A stretch of 25,538 nt of DNA, taken from positions 1-25,538 of IMG/VR virus record IMGVR_UViG_3300030105_001704. One strand, 5' to 3'. Below the pieces are notes generated by a model. The model saw only the letters and a program-made list of their open reading frames with translations. It did no database searches and was not told the origin of the DNA. The translations under genes and the position numbers were made by a program. Shown here piece after piece: positions 7,672-15,366 of this stretch. Origin of the DNA: a virus. The first letter of the stretch is position 1. Every line of letters starts with the position of its first letter.

Positions 7672-8637
7672 TTAGCTATTAACAGCCAATGAAACACCAG
7701 CTTCTTTCTGCATCTCGTGAACGCCATAGATAGTGTCAGCTGTAAACAAATCAGACAACCATTCCTGCTTGTACTGAGTCTGCGAACGAACATCTAACTG
7801 TGTAGCCAGGACGATAGCATCTGGATGCGCCATCAAACTAGATACAAGACGACCACCTGAAGCAGCTCCGTTCTGAGCAGCTGATTCAATCTCGGGACAG
7901 TTGTTAGTCATAAGTACCTTAGTACCGTAGATGTCACCGAACATGCCGTTAGTAGTAGGACGACCGTCTATAAAGTCAGCACTAACGAAATCAGTAATAG
8001 CCAACATAGTTGACTTAACTGAAGGTGGTATGATCCAGAATCGGTCAGACATAGGAACGTCATTGTCGTCCAACTCTTTAATCATAGCTAAGATAATAGC
8101 CTTAGTAACGACGTCAGCTGGAACAACTGTGTCAGCGGTATAGGCTGTCAAGCCTGTTGACGCATCTGCAAAGAAAGAGTTACTGTGAACCCAATCCGTA
8201 CCTGCACCGTTGTCGTCACCTAGATACTTAGCACGTTCTAGGATAGATGTATCTACCTGCTTAGCTAGTGAGTAACCAGCATCGGCAGTGTAGAATTGTC
8301 GTAAACTATCTTGTGCCTGAATCTTTGTAATATCCTCAACTAGACGAGAGTATTCAAAGTGCTGGTCAATCAAGATAGCGATGTCACCTTCAGTTTCCTG
8401 TTGGATCGTAACTGCTGTGTTAGCAGCCTTAGCTGTAGCTGTACCACGGATAGGAGAAGGCACATGAATCGTGTCCCCTTTCTTACCAGTCATGCTCATA
8501 GCCCGAACTAGTGGTGCTGCGACTAGGTTATTTTCATACTCAACCTGAATCTCATCAGACCAAATCTCGGGGATAAATGTTGCAGCCGATGCATTATCAA
8601 CTGTACCACCTTGTGCTGGATATACGCTTGTAGCCAT
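7672..8637 (-). CDS. Major capsid protein
   Basis: A 321-residue protein directly after the scaffold gene and before a terminator, the standard place for the major coat protein. It has the look of HK97-fold coat proteins: an N-terminal arm (FIPEIWSDEIQVEYENNLV), an early beta-rich region (GKKGDTIHVPSPIRG), a long helical spine (QDSLRQFYTADAGYSLAKQVD), and a C-terminal P-domain stretch (DRFWIIPPSVKSTMLAITD, then GDIYGTKVLMTNNCP). Size is usual for podoviral coats. AAGGAAG lies 7 nt upstream of the ATG, one of the best ribosome sites in the arm, which fits high expression. I see no decoration domain or fused protease. Confidence 0.85.
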   Translation of the reverse strand: MATSVYPAQGGTVDNASAATFIPEIWSDEIQVEYENNLVAAPLVRAMSMTGKKGDTIHVPSPIRGTATAKAANTAVTIQQETEGDIAILIDQHFEYSRLVEDITKIQAQDSLRQFYTADAGYSLAKQVDTSILERAKYLGDDNGAGTDWVHSNSFFADASTGLTAYTADTVVPADVVTKAIILAMIKELDDNDVPMSDRFWIIPPSVKSTMLAITDFVSADFIDGRPTTNGMFGDIYGTKVLMTNNCPEIESAAQNGAASGGRLVSSLMAHPDAIVLATQLDVRSQTQYKQEWLSDLFTADTIYGVHEMQKEAGVSLAVNS

Positions 8638-8689
8638 GTTTACTCTTCCTTGTACTTACATTTAAGTTATCAGCGCATTGATCCTACTA

Positions 8690-9517
8690 TTACTGTACTC
8701 TGCCTTCAGTATACGCCTTACGTATCTGGGGTAACATTTCCTTATAGCGTCTCGGATCATCACGTTGTAGTTTTCGGATGTCGGCTCGATAGATTACCTT
8801 GCCAGTGCGTGAACTCCCACTCCCACTTGTAACGTTTCCTGTGTTAGCTGTACTTACGTCACTTGTAGTTGCTTGCGTCTTCGTAGTCTGAGAGGCTGTT
8901 TTAGAAGCCTTTATCTCTTTGTAGTCTGACAATAAAGCATCACCGGCATCTACGTCATAGGTTTTATCTGCCTTTAACAATTCTGCCTTACGGTGTTTAG
9001 ACTTGTTGATCCACTCCATGAACTCAGGCTCAGCGAATATCTTGTCTACGTCTGGGTGTAGCTCTAAGATAGTTGCTTGTCTGTTCTTCCTGTCTTGGTT
9101 CTCTGAGTCTTCTTTAGCTTTAAGCAAAGCTGGGTGTTTGTTTACTACAGCGTTCATAGCTGCTTCAGGGTCTGCGAAGAAATCTACGCTTTCTGCTGAA
9201 TCACCTTCTGGGTTACCATCAGGCTTTGTTGCTGGTTGATGAAGATTCGCATCTATAAGTTTATCGACTGCACTTCGTAGTTCACCTACTTCACTCCCTT
9301 GCCGTCCGATCAAAGACTCAGCTTGCTGGTGCATCTGCACTAACTCAGCCATTGTCTTGTTCTGGTACTTCTCAGGTACGACCTCTTGCTTCGATGTTTC
9401 TTCAGCAGCGTTAGGTGTGGACTCCTCAGCCCCATCTGCCGACAACGAATCAATACTGTCCGTAGGTTTATCCTGCTTAGTGTCTTCGCTCTTTGTATAA
9501 TCTTCAATTTTAGCCAT
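8690..9517 (-). CDS. Capsid scaffolding protein
   Basis: A 275-residue, very hydrophilic protein upstream of the major capsid gene. The first ~50 residues are acidic and disordered (KSEDTKQDKPTDSIDSLS, then EESTPNAAEE). A coiled-coil-like stretch follows (MAELVQMHQQAESLIGRQG, then EVGELRSAVDKLIDAN), then more helical segments, a Thr/Ser-rich linker, and a basic C-terminus (RKLQRDDPRRYKEMLPQIRK) of the kind that binds coat protein during procapsid assembly. Start ATG has GGAG 7 nt upstream. Order portal - small genes - scaffold - coat matches many podoviruses. Confidence 0.75.
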   Translation of the reverse strand: MAKIEDYTKSEDTKQDKPTDSIDSLSADGAEESTPNAAEETSKQEVVPEKYQNKTMAELVQMHQQAESLIGRQGSEVGELRSAVDKLIDANLHQPATKPDGNPEGDSAESVDFFADPEAAMNAVVNKHPALLKAKEDSENQDRKNRQATILELHPDVDKIFAEPEFMEWINKSKHRKAELLKADKTYDVDAGDALLSDYKEIKASKTASQTTKTQATTSDVSTANTGNVTSGSGSSRTGKVIYRADIRKLQRDDPRRYKEMLPQIRKAYTEGRVQ

Positions 9518-9557
9518 CTTAAAACTCCGTGTCTGCTGACATTATGGAGAAGCTATA

Positions 9558-9806
9558 CTAAAAAGGAGTGCCATGATTGGCTTTATTCCTCTCTTCACGC
9601 GCTATCTTCTTATCCCTACTCTTCAACCATTTATCTGTTGCACCTGGGAAATCCCCTGATACTACGTCTAATGAGCAAGCGACAGCGCCTATCTGTTTAG
9701 TAGCTACTTCCGTACATTGTGGGCAAAGTGTTTCCCCTTCGTCGTTGTCAAGCCATACTTCGTTGACATGTCCTGTTGGGCACTTCACATCATAGATTTT
9801 ACGCAT
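9558..9806 (-). CDS. Zinc-ribbon protein (FmdB-like)
   Basis: An 82-residue protein whose N-terminal half is a zinc ribbon: MRKIYDVKCPTGHVNEVW supplies CxxxH and a later LCPQC supplies CxxC, with strands between. This resembles the FmdB-type small zinc ribbons found in phage structural clusters. The C-terminal half is basic and helical (KWLKSRDKKIAREERNK). It overlaps the preceding gene by 8 nt and precedes scaffold. The role in virion assembly is unknown; a regulatory or nucleic-acid contact role is only a guess. Confidence 0.65.
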   Translation of the reverse strand: MRKIYDVKCPTGHVNEVWLDNDEGETLCPQCTEVATKQIGAVACSLDVVSGDFPGATDKWLKSRDKKIAREERNKANHGTPF

Positions 9807-10074
9807 CTGGGTCAGTGGACTCAGGGGTTAACATATCTGCGCGTATTTGTGCTTCCGTAGCTGTAATCAGATTCTCATAATTGAGTATTCCGCTTAGCGT
9901 ATCTACTTGGCCTTGTCGTATTCCTAACTGCTGCTCTCCTACAATACCGTTAAGACTGTTAACTGCATCTAAGTTCTGCTGCATGTCTTGGAGATACATA
10001 GCCCAAGCTTCTGTGCTAAACATTTCACCGATAGTCTCGATACGAGTTAGTTCATCTTGGGGGTTATAGCTCAT
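9799..10074 (-). CDS. Small helical structural-cluster protein, function unknown
   Basis: A 91-residue protein, mostly helical and Gln/Asp-rich (TEAWAMYLQDMQQNLDAVNS, then GVIG-type turn and GQVDTLSGILNYENLITATE). No Cys, no membrane segment, no recognised motif. It sits between a 52-residue coiled-coil protein and the zinc ribbon, and its ATG overlaps the upstream stop by one base (TAATG). The tight coupling suggests a role in head assembly or packaging, but nothing in the sequence identifies it. Confidence 0.65.
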   Translation of the reverse strand: MSYNPQDELTRIETIGEMFSTEAWAMYLQDMQQNLDAVNSLNGIVGEQQLGIRQGQVDTLSGILNYENLITATEAQIRADMLTPESTDPDA

Positions 10075-10232
10075 TAAGCTGCCACCTTTGCCTTAGTTGT
10101 CTTTGTTGCAGGCTCCTTAGCCTCCTGTAAGTCTTTAACTTGTGCTTCTAGTTCATTAACTAAATCTGTTAAGAAATCAAAACGGCTATTAACTTGTTGA
10201 ACAACGTTGGCTAACTCTGTCTTACTAATCAT
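10074..10232 (-). CDS. 52-residue coiled-coil protein
   Basis: A short complete gene: ATG at 10,232, TAA at 10,074-10,076. The product starts MISKTELANVVQQVNSRF and continues with a heptad-like helix (LTDLVNELEAQVKDLQEA) before a Lys/Thr/Ala-rich tail. It fills the gap between portal and the 91-residue gene and ends in a TAATG overlap with the latter. The regular Leu/Val spacing suggests a parallel coiled coil, perhaps an oligomerising assembly factor. Function unknown. Confidence 0.7.
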   Translation of the reverse strand: MISKTELANVVQQVNSRFDFLTDLVNELEAQVKDLQEAKEPATKTTKAKVAA

Positions 10233-10251
10233 ACTGGTTCCTTCGCGCCCG

Positions 10252-12222
10252 TTAGGGTTGTGCGGGTTGGTTGGTTGTGGCTCTCGCCTCGTCTGCGTCT
10301 TGCTTGCGGTCTTTCTGCATTAGCTCGACTACTTTCACTCTTCGTGTAAAGTTCTTTTCATCTTGGTCTCCGTCTGTTAGGTTGTTGGAGATTGCTAAGA
10401 TTCGTTTGTTCTGTAGCTCTACCGGTATAGCTCTAGTCTCGGCATCGTACTTAACAGCACGCGCTTGTGACTCAGCAGCTTGTCCCTCTAAGGCGTTAGC
10501 TTGAGACTGCTGTACTGCTAAGGCTACTGCTTGCGCCTGCTTAGCGGCTTCCTGATCCTCTGGACTAACCTCCCTAGACTGCTTCAGTAGGTCAACTACT
10601 TCTTCTCTGTTAGCTACGTTCATGTTAGCTACGATAGACTCTATCAATACTGGATAGGCTGCGTTATCAGGGCTCATTGTCTGTAACAGTTGGATGAGCT
10701 GACTGACTTCGTACTCACGAGCCATAGTGCCTAGACTAGAAGAGACGTTAAACTTGAAGTCACTAGCTGGGTAGTTGTCTGGGTCGTACTGCATGTACCG
10801 ATAAGCTGTACGCTCTATCAGTGGGATGAGGAAGTCGTCTTGAAAGTTGTTTAGTGTACGCTTGTGGCGCTTGATGATGGCACCTAGAGACATGCTAGTC
10901 CCTGCTGCTGTGCCGTTGTCGTTGATAGAGCCTGCAACACCTGTTGTGTCTACAGCACCCGTAGCCATCTGTAACATCCTGCCTAATGACTCGGCTTGTG
11001 CGAACGTTATCTGACTAACCTGCCCAAAGTTGAAAGGCATTAACGCATCTTTAGGATTGCCGTTAGTGATCACTGTCCTGCCTGGCGTTACTTTAGGATT
11101 CATGCCACGAGGCATCTTAGTACCGTCCACACCCATCATAGGATGCGCTGTAAGAGCTAATGCGTCGTTACGGGCACGCAACTCACTGTCTAATGCCTTC
11201 TGTATGCCATAGCCCTTCTCAGGAACTCCTCGGCCATACCACATAGTTGGTAGGATATCCCAAGCAAAGCCTACTATAGGTCTGTCACCCATCATGTACG
11301 GGTTTTCTTCAGCCTTTAGTATGTGTTCTCCGTTAAGTATGACTACAATAGCCTCAACATAGTCTGAACTAGCTGGTACTACGGCATCATCGTCCTGCAA
11401 CGCAGCTTCAAAGTCTGCAAACGGGTCGTCTTCGCCTTTCTCTTTGTCTTGTGTTAGCAATTCTCTAGGAACTAGGCCGAAATACTTAGTGATCCTGACT
11501 ACATTCTCTGGTTGTTGGACTAATCCTTGGTCTTTCTGCTTAACTGAGTAGCCACCACCGGCTACAACTACGTCTTTGTTGTACACACCCTGGTCTTGTA
11601 GGATTTGTACTTGATGTACTGGTATGTAGAAGCAATCTGAGCCACAACCTAGGCCATCGTCGATGCTTGTAGCTGCTGGGTCCATGCGAAAGTCTGCTGG
11701 GTGAATAGGCATAACGTCACAGACTACACGCTTAGTGGTTGTTACACCTACTTCAGTGGTTCCGTCTTCGTTTTGCACACTAGTGGGCACACGTTGTACT
11801 ATCTCGGACAATACAATCTCAGCAGCACCGTTACCGTAGATAGCACCGTTAAGGATAACCTCACTAATAGCTTTTCTAATCTTTCTACGCTTCAGGTCTT
11901 CGTCTAAAGTCTCACGAAGCAGTGCTACGTCAGCTCGCTCTGAATCACCTATGTTGTCTGTAACATCAAACAAGCTACCTCTGCCGTAGATGGCTTCTTC
12001 TACTTCCGCTACTGAAGATTCAACAGCTTGAGAAGTGTGAGGTGCAACAACTCGTGATCGTTCACTCTCTCTAGTTTTGTCTTCGGCTTTCCAAGTACCA
12101 CGCCAGATACGCTCATACTCTAAATGGCTTTGTTTAAAGTTGTTATCATAGAAGTCACCCCAGTCATTCATATGACTCATGACCCATGAAGCTAGACTGT
12201 CACCTACTATTAAATCTGCCAT
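10252..12222 (-). CDS. Portal protein
   Basis: A 656-residue protein directly after the large terminase gene. Features of portals include the N-terminal region (WGDFYDNNFKQSHLEYERIW), a central segment with PIVGFAWDILPTMWYGRGVP and GIQKALDSELRARNDALALT, and a Gln/Ala-rich helical C-terminus (QAVALAVQQSQANALEGQAA) expected of the barrel. The portal forms the dodecameric DNA channel at one capsid vertex and docks the terminase. I place the start at ATG 12,222, which overlaps the terminase stop as TAATG; an in-frame ATG at 12,255 would add 11 residues but has no Shine-Dalgarno and lies inside the terminase gene. Confidence 0.85.
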   Translation of the reverse strand: MADLIVGDSLASWVMSHMNDWGDFYDNNFKQSHLEYERIWRGTWKAEDKTRESERSRVVAPHTSQAVESSVAEVEEAIYGRGSLFDVTDNIGDSERADVALLRETLDEDLKRRKIRKAISEVILNGAIYGNGAAEIVLSEIVQRVPTSVQNEDGTTEVGVTTTKRVVCDVMPIHPADFRMDPAATSIDDGLGCGSDCFYIPVHQVQILQDQGVYNKDVVVAGGGYSVKQKDQGLVQQPENVVRITKYFGLVPRELLTQDKEKGEDDPFADFEAALQDDDAVVPASSDYVEAIVVILNGEHILKAEENPYMMGDRPIVGFAWDILPTMWYGRGVPEKGYGIQKALDSELRARNDALALTAHPMMGVDGTKMPRGMNPKVTPGRTVITNGNPKDALMPFNFGQVSQITFAQAESLGRMLQMATGAVDTTGVAGSINDNGTAAGTSMSLGAIIKRHKRTLNNFQDDFLIPLIERTAYRYMQYDPDNYPASDFKFNVSSSLGTMAREYEVSQLIQLLQTMSPDNAAYPVLIESIVANMNVANREEVVDLLKQSREVSPEDQEAAKQAQAVALAVQQSQANALEGQAAESQARAVKYDAETRAIPVELQNKRILAISNNLTDGDQDEKNFTRRVKVVELMQKDRKQDADEARATTNQPAQP

Positions 12223-13487
12223 TAGTACCCTGCTACCTCGTCGAGAGGTTCCCATTCATAGTTGTCGTACTCGTCCCAATCAACACCGTATATAGTGTTA
12301 ACCATCTGGTCGATGTACGCCAGCGCGTCTATCATGTCGTCATGTGTTAGCTTGTCGGGGAATTGAAACAGCTCATCTAAGAACTTTAACGTCCACTCAC
12401 CCTTGTTCAATCTAATCTTACCGTGTTCGAATCTACCTTCTAAGGCCCATCGAATACGCTGTGTCTTGTTCTGGTTGCCGTGTGTCAGGTCTTCTACGTT
12501 AAAGTAGTTACCGCGCTGACCCATCAAGTCTTTAAGTGGACTCATGATAGCCTGCTTACTAATACCCTGCTCTATGCCTACGGCTCTAGGCTTGTAACGA
12601 TCTACTAGGTTAAAGATGTGTTCAGCTGTCTCGTCAGTAGTCCATCTACCTGCCTTGATCTGCTGTACCCACCAGCCTGTCTCGTTAACCTTAACAACAG
12701 CTATGGCTGAGTTATCTCGATTCCCTTTACTTTTCGAACCAGACACTTCAAAGCCTGCTAAGTCACAAGCAATGTAGTATTCGCCTACATCTGGTTCGTT
12801 CTCTTCATAATGTATCCACTCTTCTTTGAATATCTCTGAGCCAGATGCTTCAAAACTAGCCATGTATTCTTGCTTAAAGGCGTAAGTAGACAGCTCTGCT
12901 TTAGCAGCATCTATCTCTTCCTTGTCGATGAATGGGTTATCATACGTGGTGTAGTGCCACGCCTTATAAGATGGATCACCTCCCGAGCTTGCTTTAGAGT
13001 ACAGTTCAAAGAAATGGTTTCTCCCCATAGGGGTTCCGATGAACATAGCGCCGCCTTTCCTATCAGAGAGTGCTGGGCGAATAATCAAAGACCAGACATC
13101 GGGCTTCATATCAGCATACTCATCTAACACTACGTACTGTAGTGAGACACCACGCATGGTATCAGGACGGTCACTACCTTTCAAGCTAATCCGACTACCG
13201 TTCATCAGTCTAACTTGGAGGTTATTTACATTTTCACCTACTCTTATAGGGGCTGTAGTGTCTAACATCATCTGCCACATGATGTCTCTAGCCTGTCCCT
13301 GAGTTGGTGCTATGTAAAATACATCGCAGTTTGGATGGTCTAAGGCTTCTGTAACTAGCTTATAACAAGCCTTCCTAGTCTTACCTGTTCGTCTACCTGC
13401 TGCTATTACTTTGAATCTAGCTGGGTCTGCCCAGACTTCTGTCTGCCAGGGTAGGAGCTGGAAGTCTAACGTAATGTCTCCAGTCAT
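12222..13487 (-). CDS. terL: Terminase large subunit
   Basis: A 421-residue packaging motor. The ATPase domain has Walker A GRRTGKT at 31-37, Walker B YVVLDE at 118-123 with catalytic Glu123, and a coupling motif around FIGTPMGR (149-156). The C-terminal RNase H-like nuclease shows Asp242 in YIACDLAG, an acidic VGIEQG strand, and the closing HDDMIDA motif with Asp383, Asp384 and Asp387. All key residues are present, so the enzyme should cut and translocate DNA into the prohead. Start ATG immediately follows the peptidase stop (TAAATG), and its own stop overlaps the portal start. Confidence 0.93.
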   Translation of the reverse strand: MTGDITLDFQLLPWQTEVWADPARFKVIAAGRRTGKTRKACYKLVTEALDHPNCDVFYIAPTQGQARDIMWQMMLDTTAPIRVGENVNNLQVRLMNGSRISLKGSDRPDTMRGVSLQYVVLDEYADMKPDVWSLIIRPALSDRKGGAMFIGTPMGRNHFFELYSKASSGGDPSYKAWHYTTYDNPFIDKEEIDAAKAELSTYAFKQEYMASFEASGSEIFKEEWIHYEENEPDVGEYYIACDLAGFEVSGSKSKGNRDNSAIAVVKVNETGWWVQQIKAGRWTTDETAEHIFNLVDRYKPRAVGIEQGISKQAIMSPLKDLMGQRGNYFNVEDLTHGNQNKTQRIRWALEGRFEHGKIRLNKGEWTLKFLDELFQFPDKLTHDDMIDALAYIDQMVNTIYGVDWDEYDNYEWEPLDEVAGY

Positions 13488-13850
13488 TTAGTACGTCCAT
13501 AAGACAGGGGCTGTGTTCCTATCGTCTACGTGTATGAAGTTACCAGCTACGCCTATGCCGTTAAAGCCCATACGCATTGCTGTGTTGATGATTCTGTAGC
13601 GTTCTACGCTGTTGGTGACAGCTATGTCAGCTGCTATACCCTGTGTGTGTCTACCGCCCTTAGCCTTACTAGCCTCTGCTGGGTGGCTCTGATCTCTGTA
13701 TCCAGACGTTATAGTGAAAGCAAACCCGCATCTATGTCGTAAGATGTCTAGCCTTTCTAGGAAGCTATACTGCATCTCGTTCTCACCTGTGTGTGTACAA
13801 TCAAACTCTCTAATGTCAAAGTATCTGAATGTTGCGTTGATGGAGTCTAT
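13488..13850 (-). CDS. M15-family peptidase (probable endolysin), likely AUA start
   Basis: Zn-dependent D-Ala-type peptidase fold. Counting from the first ATG (13,775), SGYR is at 24-27, zinc ligands His43 (GGRHTQG), Asp50 (AADIA) and His82 in FIHVDDR, with Asp84. These match the peptidase_M15_3 pattern, so it probably cleaves peptidoglycan cross-links during lysis. The open frame continues upstream of that ATG for 25 codons encoding FRYFDIREFDCTHTGENEM, the usual N-terminal segment of this family, yet contains no ATG, GTG, TTG or CTG. The best start is ATA at 13,850, with AGGTGA 6 nt upstream and an ATAG overlap with the preceding stop. If only standard starts are allowed, the gene is 13,488-13,775 (95 residues). 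Confidence 0.8.
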   Translation of the reverse strand: MDSINATFRYFDIREFDCTHTGENEMQYSFLERLDILRHRCGFAFTITSGYRDQSHPAEASKAKGGRHTQGIAADIAVTNSVERYRIINTAMRMGFNGIGVAGNFIHVDDRNTAPVLWTY

Positions 13851-14191
13851 AGCGTTTCACCTTCGATTATTCCGTATATCGTAAACGTAGCTCTGTTAGC
13901 TGTACTAGACTTAACGGCTATACTTCCTGCTGCATACCTACCTGATACGCCTAAGTCTTGTAGTAGGACTTCAGAGAGGTCTGTGGCTGTACTCTGCTTA
14001 GCTATCACTGTTGTGCTGTCCCATGTTGTACCGTCAACGTCATGGTATATCTCAGTGGCTACAGCGCCACCACCGTTGTTCACAACACTTATAGCTGTTA
14101 TGCGATAGGGCTTGTTGTCTGTTGGGCTAAACAGCAATGTAGCGTTTGTGTTAGATGGTTTAACTTGTCCTAGCTGCCTAGCCTTACTCAT
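13847..14191 (-). CDS. Small beta-rich structural protein, function unknown
   Basis: A 114-residue protein rich in Thr, Ser and Ala, predicted mostly beta (YRITAISVVNNGGGAVATEI, then WDSTTVIAKQSTATDLSE). No membrane segment or catalytic motif. The fold could resemble small decoration or head-fibre proteins, but that is speculative. Its start overlaps the 54-residue gene by 8 nt, and its stop region carries the AGGTGA sequence that serves the peptidase gene. It lies among packaging genes, not tail genes. Confidence 0.65.
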   Translation of the reverse strand: MSKARQLGQVKPSNTNATLLFSPTDNKPYRITAISVVNNGGGAVATEIYHDVDGTTWDSTTVIAKQSTATDLSEVLLQDLGVSGRYAAGSIAVKSSTANRATFTIYGIIEGETL

Positions 14192-14348
14192 CGTCTAAGT
14201 CCTTACTAAGGCTAAGAGCGTTAGCTAATGCTACAACAGTAAATCCGTCTTCTGACATCTCATCTTTTAGAAGATGTAGTTTACCTTCTTCAGACATCCA
14301 CTCTAATGTTTTCATGTAGCCTTTGTCTGTCATAGCAAACTTACTCAT
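14184..14348 (-). CDS. 54-residue acidic protein, function unknown
   Basis: A short complete gene: ATG at 14,348 and TAA at 14,184-14,186. The product begins MSKFAMTDKGYMKTLEWMSE and continues helical and acidic, ending in LSKDLDDE. Start and N-terminus (MSK) resemble the next gene's. It lies 30 nt downstream of the tRNA and overlaps the 114-residue gene by 8 nt. The overlap and clean frame support expression; nothing reveals its role. Confidence 0.65.
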   Translation of the reverse strand: MSKFAMTDKGYMKTLEWMSEEGKLHLLKDEMSEDGFTVVALANALSLSKDLDDE

Positions 14349-14378
14349 TGTCTAAGTCCTTATAACGTTAAAATTCTT

Positions 14379-14453
14379 TGGGGTGACCAGAGGGACTCGA
14401 ACCCTCGTAAAGCGAGTCACAGTCGCTGTCTTTACCTGTTAAGATATAGCCAC
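14379..14453 (-). tRNA. tRNA-His (GTG anticodon)
   Basis: A full cloverleaf on the minus strand. Acceptor GTGGCTA pairs with TGGTCAC (two G-U pairs); T8 and A9 follow; D stem TCTT/AAGA has a GG-containing loop; anticodon stem AGCGA/TCGCT closes the loop CTGTGAC, giving anticodon GTG; T arm GAGGG/CCCTC has loop TTCGAGT. The 3' end has discriminator C73 and an encoded CCA (14,379-14,381). C73 is typical of bacterial tRNA-His, but the encoded base at -1 is C, not the G usual for this tRNA. It is embedded in the late operon, so it is probably cut from the long transcript. Confidence 0.92.
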
Positions 14454-14464
14454 GCCAAAGAACT

Positions 14465-14848
14465 CTAGTCGTCCTCAATCTCCTGGTAGTCAGCGTCTTC
14501 AGCTTCAACATCAATTGTAGTGCCAGCGTCTGTACCGATACCCGTTATGTTAACAGTTACTGACGGCTTCTGTCCGCTACCCTTCTTAGGATCAAAGGAC
14601 GATACTGGTAACGCTCTGTCCATCCATAACTTCCATGCTGCTGCTTGATGTGGATGCCCATCTGTCGTTGCTGCCGTTAGAATAGAGTCTAACACTTTCT
14701 TACTCTTAGGGGAGGTTAACATTCTAGCTCTGTAATCAGCTATGATACCGGCTTCACCCTTGGGTCTGCCTACTGCTCTTCGTTTAGTCTTAGCCTCTAA
14801 GTCAGTCTTCTTGGGACGACCTATTTTTGCTACAGTCTTTGTAGTCAC
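14465..14848 (-). CDS. GRPK-motif DNA-binding protein, possible small terminase
   Basis: A 127-residue protein with a basic N-terminus carrying two AT-hook-like motifs (IGRPKK near 9-14 and VGRPKG near 27-32). A helical middle follows (IIADYRARMLTSPKSKKVLD, then HQAAAWKLWMDRALP), then a short beta segment, and an acidic tail (DVEAEDADYQEIEDD). First gene of the late operon, two kb ahead of terL; a small packaging subunit that recognises phage DNA would fit position, basic head and acidic tail, but the family is not proven. Start is GTG at 14,848 with AGGA 7 nt upstream. The stop lies 11 nt before the tRNA. Confidence 0.6.
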   Translation of the reverse strand: MTTKTVAKIGRPKKTDLEAKTKRRAVGRPKGEAGIIADYRARMLTSPKSKKVLDSILTAATTDGHPHQAAAWKLWMDRALPVSSFDPKKGSGQKPSVTVNITGIGTDAGTTIDVEAEDADYQEIEDD

Positions 14849-14960
14849 TGAGTTGTCCTATTAACTATGTAGTACTGAGTTGTACGTTAACATGTAACGT
14901 TAGAATGATTGTATGATATAGTCTAATTGTCTGTAACTGATGCTAGGTTAAGAACAACTT

Positions 14961-14974
14961 AAACTATATAGTAT
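14961..14974. promoter_or_regulatory. Candidate operator, leftward leader copy
   Basis: AAACTATATAGTAT matches 13 of 14 bases of the palindrome found at the 16,920 promoter. It lies about 18-31 nt downstream of the predicted start of leftward late transcription, a position where a bound protein could block elongation. The site is in non-coding DNA. Confidence 0.4.
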
Positions 14975-14998
14975 TGTTTAACTCTACAGTATATGTAT

Positions 14999-15027
14999 AT
15001 TATACCACACTTTGCTGCATTTGTCAA
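14999..15027 (-). promoter_or_regulatory. Leftward late-arm promoter, perfect sigma70 consensus
   Basis: On the minus strand the -35 is TTGACA (15,022-15,027) and the -10 is TATAAT (14,999-15,004), separated by exactly 17 nt. Both hexamers are perfect consensus. Transcription should begin near 14,992, giving a 144-nt leader before the GTG at 14,848. It is placed to drive the entire structural arm using host RNA polymerase. Such a strong promoter in front of late genes implies repression or an elongation control early in infection. Confidence 0.88.
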
Positions 15028-15318
15028 GTACTATCGTGTATTGATTGCAAATCAGTGCTAAATAACATTCCTATAACGACATAGCTATCTGTACAGATTC
15101 GCTATGTAGTTAGCTGTGCAGTCTACTACTCAGTCTAACCCTTTCTATCCTGTCTATGGCGTCTATCCTGCTACCACTAACCCATTGATTACTAAGGACT
15201 TGAATGATGGCTAAGTCTATTTTCTTTTCTATTTAATTTCCCTATTTAATTCTTAGTAAATCTGTGCGGCAACCTGATCCTGACGCCACAGTCCCTACGC
15301 CCCCGCCCCTATGACGCT

Positions 15319-15351
15319 GAATGCGAATCATTATCATTCGTGTTAGCATTC
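15319..15351. repeat. Nested inverted repeat with Fur-box-like core
   Basis: GAATG and CGAAT (15,319-15,328) pair with ATTCG (15,336-15,340) and CATTC (15,347-15,351) around the loop CATTATC, with a 6-nt bulge on the right. The centre, GAATCATTATCATT, closely resembles half of the bacterial Fur operator (GATAATCATTATC). It sits in a more GC-rich part of the control region. Structure is seen directly; binding by Fur is speculation. Confidence 0.5.
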
Positions 15352-15366
15352 TCATTAGTGCTGCGC

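Noticed and set aside
12222-12255. Longer portal start at 12,255
   Set aside because: No Shine-Dalgarno, and 33 nt of overlap with terL; the ATG at 12,222 has the TAATG coupling seen elsewhere in this operon.
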